Below, piece by piece: positions 1-4,391 of a DNA stretch of 6,793 nucleotides. The stretch lies in assembly GCA_016929365.1 (NCBI GenBank), contig JAFGIZ010000250.1, positions 1 to 6,793 on the forward strand, given 5' to 3'. How positions within the stretch are numbered: position 1 is the first letter of the stretch; each line of letters starts with the position of its first letter. The notes under the pieces were generated by a model. It saw only the letters and a program-made list of their open reading frames with translations. It did not search any database and was not told the DNA's origin. The translations under genes were made by a program, and so were the position numbers. The DNA comes from Lentisphaerota bacterium (GTDB taxonomy: Bacteria > Verrucomicrobiota > Kiritimatiellia > UBA8416 > JAFGIZ01).

Positions 1-2084
1 ACGATCCGGTCAGCGCGGAGACAGATGTTCTGCCTCTCGAGAACTGGCCCTGCGAGTTGTTCGTGTGGTCGGGCGAATCCGCCGGCGCCGTGCGGCGCGC
101 CGCGGCGGAGCTGCGGGAACGGCTCGAGGTCGGCGCGCGGCCGGTATTGAAGGACCTGGCGGCCCTGGTGACCCGGCAGGGCGCGGCGGGCGGTCCGGCC
201 CGGCTGGCGCTCACCGCCGAATCGATTGACGAGCTGGTCAAGAAACTGCAGGCCGCCGACGCCGCGCTGGCCGACGGTCCGGAGACCGTGTGCGATCCGC
301 GCGGCATTTTCTTCGCGGCCTCGGCCGCGGCGCCCGCGGGGAAAGTGGCGTTTATGTTCCCGGGCCAGGCCTCCCAGCGGCCGGACATGCTGCGCGACCT
401 GGCGGTCCTGTTCCCCGAAGTGCGCGAGCGCTTCGCCGCGGCGGACCGGACGGTGGGCGCCCGGCTGCCGCTGCCGTTGAGCGAGTATATCTTTCCGCCG
501 CCGCGGTATCGCCCGGACGATGCCGAGCGCGCCATGGCCGCGTTGACGGCCACGGCGGTGGCGCAGCCCGCCCTGGGCGCCGCGTCGCTCGGGATGCTGC
601 ACGCGTTACGCCGGCTGGGGCTCCGGGCCGACATGGCGGCGGGCCACAGCACGGGCGAATACATGGCACTGTACGCCGCGGGCGCGCTGTCCGAGGAGGC
701 GCTGTACGGCGTACTGGCCGAACGCGGGCGCGTCATGGCGGAGCGCACGGGGGAGGACGCGGGCACGATGCTGGCCGTCAAGGCCGGCCGGGAGGAGATC
801 GAGCCGGCACTGGAAGGCAGGGAAGACGTATACTTCGCCAATTTCAACGCGCCGCGGCAGACCATTCTCTCGGGGCGCGCGGACGCGCTGGAGGCGGTGG
901 CCGCCCGCCTCAAGGAACGCGGCATCACGTCCCGGATCCTGGCCGTGAGCTGCGGGTTCCACTCTCCGTTCGTGGCGCCGGCCCGCGATGCCTTCGCGGA
1001 AGCGCTCGACCGTGTCGCCTTCCAGGCGCCGGCCTTTACGGTCTTTTCGAACGTTACCGCGGCGCCGCATGAGAACGGGGCCGCGGCGATGCGGGAGCGG
1101 CTGGCGGAGCACGTGGTCCGGCCGGTGCGGTTCACGGAAGAAGTTGAGGCCATGTACGCGGCCGGCGCGCGGATTTTCGTCGAGGTCGGACCCGGCAATG
1201 TGTGCACCAACCTCATCAAGCAGGTGCTGGAGGGGAAACCGGCCGCCGCGCTGGCGACCGACGTGAAGGGCGCGCGCCACGGACTCGTGCCGTTCCTGCA
1301 GGCGTTGGGCGAGCTGTTCGTGCAGGGCGTGGCGCTGGACCTGCGGACCCTGTTCGATCGCCGGCGCATCGAGACGCTCGATCCGGTCACGCTGGCGTCC
1401 GCCCGGAAGCCGCAGAGCCGTACGCGCTGGATGCTGGCGCCGGACCGCGCCTGGCCGGCGGGCGAACCGAAACCCTCGCGCCGGAAAGTGGACCTGGCGG
1501 CCACGGCGCCCCCGCAGGCGGCGCCGGCCGCTCCGGTTCCCCGGCCCGCGCCGGCGGCATCGCCGGCGGGCGCGACGCCCACGGCGCAGGTTGTGGCGCA
1601 GTACCAGAAGCTGATGGCCGATTTCATGGAGCAGCAAAAGCAGGTCATGCTGGCTTTTCTGGGCCAGGCCCCGGCCGGGGCGGGGGCGTCCCTGCCGGCC
1701 GCGGCGCCCCCGGCTCCGGCAGCTCCGGCGGCGCCCGCGCCCGCCGCTCCGGCGGTTCCGGCAGCGCCCGTCGCGCCGGCTGAGGCCCAGGCGGAACCCG
1801 TCACAGAGACCGCTCCGGCCGGCGGCGAAACGGGGGCCTCGGACGGCGACCTGCAGTCGAAGCTGATTAACATTGTCTCCGACCGTACGGGCTATCCGGC
1901 GGACATGCTGGATCTGGATCTCGACCTGGAAGCCGATCTCGGTATCGACTCCATCAAGCGGGTGGAAATCCTGACGACCTTCGGCAAGAGCCTGCGCGAC
2001 GTGCCGGAAGGAATGGCCGAGAAACTGCGCGGCGCGCGGACACTGCGCAGCGTAATCGCCATCGCCGGCAACGGCCACGATTAG
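1..2084 (+). CDS. PUFA-synthase-like / type I polyketide synthase, C-terminal part (AT-ACP), 5' partial
   Basis: The frame is open from base 3 with no stop, so the gene enters from the left; a TTG at 57 is internal. Residues are numbered from the codon at base 3. Residues 1-115 resemble a KS-AT linker, so a ketosynthase should lie just upstream. Residues 116-411 form an acyltransferase that loads an acyl-CoA extender onto the carrier: GQASQ at 121-125, nucleophile Ser216 in GHSTGE, Arg241 in ERGRVM, His320 in CGFHSP, and EVGPGN at 394-399. The FHS context favours malonyl-CoA (inference). Residues about 490-613 are an Ala/Pro-rich linker with one helix at 534-553. Residues 614-693 are an acyl carrier domain with phosphopantetheine Ser650 in LGIDSIKRVEIL, the form typical of PUFA synthases and HglE-like enzymes. 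The protein ends after this single ACP; PfaA proteins usually have several ACPs and then a KR. The product is unknown: PUFA, glycolipid chain or another polyketide are all possible. The domain calls are secure. Confidence 0.93.
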   Translation, partial: DPVSAETDVLPLENWPCELFVWSGESAGAVRRAAAELRERLEVGARPVLKDLAALVTRQGAAGGPARLALTAESIDELVKKLQAADAALADGPETVCDPRGIFFAASAAAPAGKVAFMFPGQASQRPDMLRDLAVLFPEVRERFAAADRTVGARLPLPLSEYIFPPPRYRPDDAERAMAALTATAVAQPALGAASLGMLHALRRLGLRADMAAGHSTGEYMALYAAGALSEEALYGVLAERGRVMAERTGEDAGTMLAVKAGREEIEPALEGREDVYFANFNAPRQTILSGRADALEAVAARLKERGITSRILAVSCGFHSPFVAPARDAFAEALDRVAFQAPAFTVFSNVTAAPHENGAAAMRERLAEHVVRPVRFTEEVEAMYAAGARIFVEVGPGNVCTNLIKQVLEGKPAAALATDVKGARHGLVPFLQALGELFVQGVALDLRTLFDRRRIETLDPVTLASARKPQSRTRWMLAPDRAWPAGEPKPSRRKVDLAATAPPQAAPAAPVPRPAPAASPAGATPTAQVVAQYQKLMADFMEQQKQVMLAFLGQAPAGAGASLPAAAPPAPAAPAAPAPAAPAVPAAPVAPAEAQAEPVTETAPAGGETGASDGDLQSKLINIVSDRTGYPADMLDLDLDLEADLGIDSIKRVEILTTFGKSLRDVPEGMAEKLRGARTLRSVIAIAGNGHD
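1695..1781 (+). repeat. Ala/Pro low-complexity linker tract inside the synthase
   Basis: These 29 codons encode only Ala, Pro and Val, in runs such as PAAP and APAP. The DNA is a degenerate repeat of GCGGCGCC/CCGGCTCCG-like words. It forms the flexible tether between the short helix at residues 534-553 and the ACP. Such linkers give the carrier domain reach to the catalytic domains. The length is likely to vary between strains. Confidence 0.8.
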
Positions 2085-3226
2085 CCCGCGGAACTGGCCG
2101 CCTCGCGCAAGGCCGCGGCGGTGAGCGATGCCGTACGGGTCCACGAGAAGGTTGCGGCGCGATTCCGGGCGGCCTCGCAGCGTGTCCGGCGCTGCTCCGG
2201 CGGCCGGGTGAGCACCTCCCGCACAACCGCGGCGAACGCGTCCGGATCGTCCGGATCGGCATAGTCCACCGTATCGCCGCCAAGCTCGGGCAGGGAGGCG
2301 CGGCGGGTCGCGACAACCGGCGTGCCCGCGGTCATGGCCTCCAGCACCGGCAGTCCGAAGCCTTCGTAGCGCGACGGAAAGAGGAAGGCATCCGCGGCCT
2401 GGTAAACGGCGGTCAGCGCTTCGCCGGAGAGGTAATGCCGGCGCAGGACGCGGGCGGGATCGGGCAGGGCCGCGACGGCGCGGCGGAGCGCCGGCTCGCC
2501 GCGGCGGGGCCGGCCCACGACGGCGAGGCGGTGCGGGAAATCCCGCTGCAGGCGTCCGAACGCGGCGACGGCGGTATCCAGGTTCTTGTGCGGGTAACTG
2601 TTGGAGACGGTCAGCAGGTAGGGCGGCGCGACGCCGACCGTGCGGAGGAGGCGGCGCCGGACGGCCTCGGGCAGCGCGCGGCCGAACGCGGGATCGGCGG
2701 CCAGCGGGGTCACGCGGATCCGTTCCGGCGGGAGGCCGAACGCCGCTTCGATTTCGCCGCGGGCGAACTCCGAGAGGGTCAGCACGAGCCGGCTGCGCCG
2801 GGCGGCGAGCGGGACGAGCACGCGGGTGGTCAGGCGCGCGATGCGGCCCATGACCTCCGGATGGCTGCGGTACTGAACGTCGAGAATGGACACCGCCATG
2901 GGGCACGGGCAGAGACAGGGCGTGGTATAGCCGGGAGACCAGAGGACGTCGATACCGGCACGGGCCGCGCGCCGGGGCAACTCGATCTGCTCGCGCAGAA
3001 TGCGGGCATAGCGGTTGGCGGCGTCGCACTCCAGGCGCTCGAAGCGGACGTTGGGGAACGCGGCGAGATCTTGCCGCAAAACGGCGTCGTTGTTGCGGTT
3101 GGTAAAGAGCACGAACGTGTCGCCGGCGCCGGCCGCGGCAAGGGCCGGCAGGGTGCGCCGCAGGTAGGTTTCGCTCCCGCCGACCTCGGCGGGTATCAGG
3201 AAGAGGGTGTTCACGCCGACGCGCAC
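2081..3226 (-). CDS. GT4-family (GT-B fold) glycosyltransferase
   Basis: This 381-residue protein most likely transfers a sugar from a nucleotide-sugar donor to a growing cell-surface or secreted glycan in the cytoplasm. The length is typical for the family. The N-terminal half opens with VGVNTLFLIP and the glycine-rich loop GGSETYL (16-22). The C-terminal donor half has SNSYPHKNL (208-216, Lys214) and the EX7E motif Glu288/Glu296 in EGFGLPVLE. It continues with GTPVVAT and LPELGGD (312-318), as in mannosyltransferase-like GT4 enzymes. The GTG start fits the conserved N-terminus of this family and overlaps the TAG of the upstream GT2 gene by one base, which suggests translational coupling. 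Residue 115 is Leu in SILDVQY, where many relatives have His in an 'HD' motif. Its stop overlaps the stop of the facing synthase gene. No membrane segment is apparent. The sugar and acceptor cannot be told from sequence. Confidence 0.93.
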   Translation of the reverse strand: MRVGVNTLFLIPAEVGGSETYLRRTLPALAAAGAGDTFVLFTNRNNDAVLRQDLAAFPNVRFERLECDAANRYARILREQIELPRRAARAGIDVLWSPGYTTPCLCPCPMAVSILDVQYRSHPEVMGRIARLTTRVLVPLAARRSRLVLTLSEFARGEIEAAFGLPPERIRVTPLAADPAFGRALPEAVRRRLLRTVGVAPPYLLTVSNSYPHKNLDTAVAAFGRLQRDFPHRLAVVGRPRRGEPALRRAVAALPDPARVLRRHYLSGEALTAVYQAADAFLFPSRYEGFGLPVLEAMTAGTPVVATRRASLPELGGDTVDYADPDDPDAFAAVVREVLTRPPEQRRTRCEAARNRAATFSWTRTASLTAAALREAASSAG

Positions 3227-4281
3227 TAGACGGCATGCTCCGGGGGGCGCGCCGCCGCGCGGGGCGGCGGCGCGGCCGGCCGCGGCCCGGGCCGCAGCAC
3301 GAGGCATCCGCCGACCACGAGACCCAGGGCCCAGGCGAGACCGGCCAGCAACTGCAGCGCCATGGTCTTGAAGAAGAAGGAACGCCGCCCGCTTTCGCGG
3401 GCGACCTCCAGGGCGAACGGAACATCCATCCCCCAGGCGGTCAGCAGCAGGACCCCCGCCCCCGCCGCGATCCGGCTGCCCCATCCCAGCAGGACGGCCG
3501 GCATCGAGAGGAGCAGGCCGCCCGCGGCCAGCGCGAAGAGCGGCGGCTGCACTTTCATTTTGGCCGTGACGAAATCGTCGCGCCGGACCGAAGCGCCGTG
3601 CGCCGGAATAACGCGGATGTACGCCCGCGCGTCGCGGTAGCGTTTGCGGATAAACGTGCGCCAGTCCCCTTCGGGCACGTGTTCCACGACGGCCCCCGGA
3701 TCGTAGAGGATGCGGTACCCCGCCTCGCGCGTGCGGTAGCTGACCTGGGTGTCCTCGGCGTGGTACCAGCGCGGATCGAAGCCGCCCACCTCCTCGAGGA
3801 CGCGGCGCCGGAAGACGCAGTTGGGGCCGTTGGCCAGGGTGGTCTCGCGGCGGCGCCGCCGGTAGCGGCGCGCGATATCGACGCGGCGCACGTGGCTGGC
3901 CAGACGCGCGTCGGCGCGGAACACGGTCCGGCCGGTCACGGCGCCGACGCGTTCGTCTTCGAAGTTCCGCATGAGCGTTTCGATCCAGTCGGGGGAGGGA
4001 ATCGTATCGGCGTCGGTATAGGCGACGCAGGCGCCCGTCGATTCACGGAATCCGCGATCGCGCGCCGCGCTGGCGCCTTCGTGGTTCCGGCGCAGGAGGC
4101 GGACCGCGTAGCCTGAGGCGATGGCCACGCTGCGGTCCGTGGAGCCGTCGTCCACGACGACGATCTCGAGGTTGGGCCGGGTCTGTTGCCGCAGCGCGTC
4201 GAGGCAGGCGCCGATCGTGGCTTCCGCGTTATACATCGGGATCACGACGGAGACGCGGGACTGGGCGGCGGGGTCGGCCAT
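3226..4281 (-). CDS. GT2-family (GT-A fold) glycosyltransferase with C-terminal membrane segments
   Basis: This 351-residue protein is an inverting GT2 enzyme, predicted to act at the cytoplasmic face of the inner membrane in glycan synthesis. The N-terminal catalytic domain (about 9-225) shows SVVIPMYNAEATI, the nucleotide-binding VVVDDGSTD (41-49), the metal-binding DAD at 90-92, GPNCVFRR with VGGFD (152-169), and the likely catalytic-base region ED at 176-177 in HAEDTQVSYR. A basic stretch, FIRKRYRDAR (210-219), takes the place where processive enzymes carry QxxRW, so a single-transfer enzyme is more likely. Hydrophobic segments at about 247-268, 271-291 and 306-329 suggest three membrane helices. 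A Pro/Ala/Arg-rich tail follows (331-351). ATG at 4281 is the only sensible start, because an in-frame TAA lies at 4303-4305. It is the first gene of a two-gene unit with the GT4. Confidence 0.93.
   Translation of the reverse strand: MADPAAQSRVSVVIPMYNAEATIGACLDALRQQTRPNLEIVVVDDGSTDRSVAIASGYAVRLLRRNHEGASAARDRGFRESTGACVAYTDADTIPSPDWIETLMRNFEDERVGAVTGRTVFRADARLASHVRRVDIARRYRRRRRETTLANGPNCVFRRRVLEEVGGFDPRWYHAEDTQVSYRTREAGYRILYDPGAVVEHVPEGDWRTFIRKRYRDARAYIRVIPAHGASVRRDDFVTAKMKVQPPLFALAAGGLLLSMPAVLLGWGSRIAAGAGVLLLTAWGMDVPFALEVARESGRRSFFFKTMALQLLAGLAWALGLVVGGCLVLRPGPRPAAPPPRAAARPPEHAV
3238..3241 (-). promoter_or_regulatory. Ribosome binding site for the GT4 gene, inside the GT2 end
   Basis: On the minus strand GGAG lies 11 bases before the GTG start at 3226, inside the last codons of the GT2 gene. 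It supports GTG as the start and reading by ribosomes finishing the GT2. The spacing is a little long, so the site is probably modest on its own. An ATG at 3236 is out of frame with the GT4. Confidence 0.45.
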
Positions 4282-4292
4282 AACGGATGCGG

Positions 4293-4298
4293 CACCTT
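4293..4298 (-). promoter_or_regulatory. Ribosome binding site for the GT2 gene
   Basis: AAGGTG on the minus strand lies 11 bases before the ATG at 4281. It is a partial Shine-Dalgarno match with long spacing, and the only purine-rich candidate near this start. Confidence 0.4.
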
Positions 4299-4316
4299 GG
4301 GGTTATGCAGTGAGGA

Positions 4317-4345
4317 AGTATCGGCCATGGACGCGCCCGGAGCAA
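4317..4345 (-). promoter_or_regulatory. Weak sigma-70-like promoter candidate for the glycosyltransferase pair
   Basis: On the minus strand TTGCTC (4340-4345) and GATACT (4317-4322) are separated by exactly 17 bases. They match the -35 and -10 consensus at 3/6 and 4/6 positions. Transcription would start near 4310, with a leader of about 30 bases. The position fits a separate transcript after the hairpin at 4358-4391, but matches this weak occur by chance. Confidence 0.2.
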
Positions 4346-4357
4346 GGAAAAGGTGGA

Positions 4358-4391
4358 GCGGGCACGGTGCGCGCGCCGCGCCCCGTGCCGC
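4358..4391 (-). terminator. GC-rich hairpin, probable intrinsic terminator of the discoidin-repeat gene
   Basis: The arms GGCACGG (4361-4367) and CCGTGCC (4383-4389) pair perfectly. Past one T/C mismatch, four more pairs (4369-4372 with 4378-4381) close a 5-base loop, and two outer pairs form if G4360 is bulged. On the minus strand the stem begins two bases after the TAG stop of the large gene at 4392-4394. It is followed about 8 bases later by a short CTTTTCC tract. The stem is strong but the T-run is short and offset, so termination may be partial. Confidence 0.5.

Noticed and set aside
57..59. TTG as the start of the synthase gene
   Set aside because: The frame is open to the window edge with KS-AT linker sequence before it, and an AT-ACP protein starting here would lack its KS.
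2435..3229. Plus-strand open frame opposite the GT4
   Set aside because: The product is low-complexity Arg/Gly/Ala/Glu-rich sequence without motifs, while the opposite strand encodes clear GT4 motifs.
3271..3295. Two overlapping 14-base palindromes (3271-3284 and 3282-3295)
   Set aside because: They fall in codons for the Pro/Ala/Arg tail of the GT2, in nearly pure G+C sequence where such palindromes arise by chance. No other sign of a regulatory site was seen.
606..3425. Very long open frame on the minus strand (939 codons) across the synthase and the GT4 gene
   Set aside because: It is antisense to the AT-ACP gene and out of frame with the GT4. Its translation is Arg/Gly/Pro-rich with no recognisable domain, as expected for a shadow frame in GC-rich DNA.
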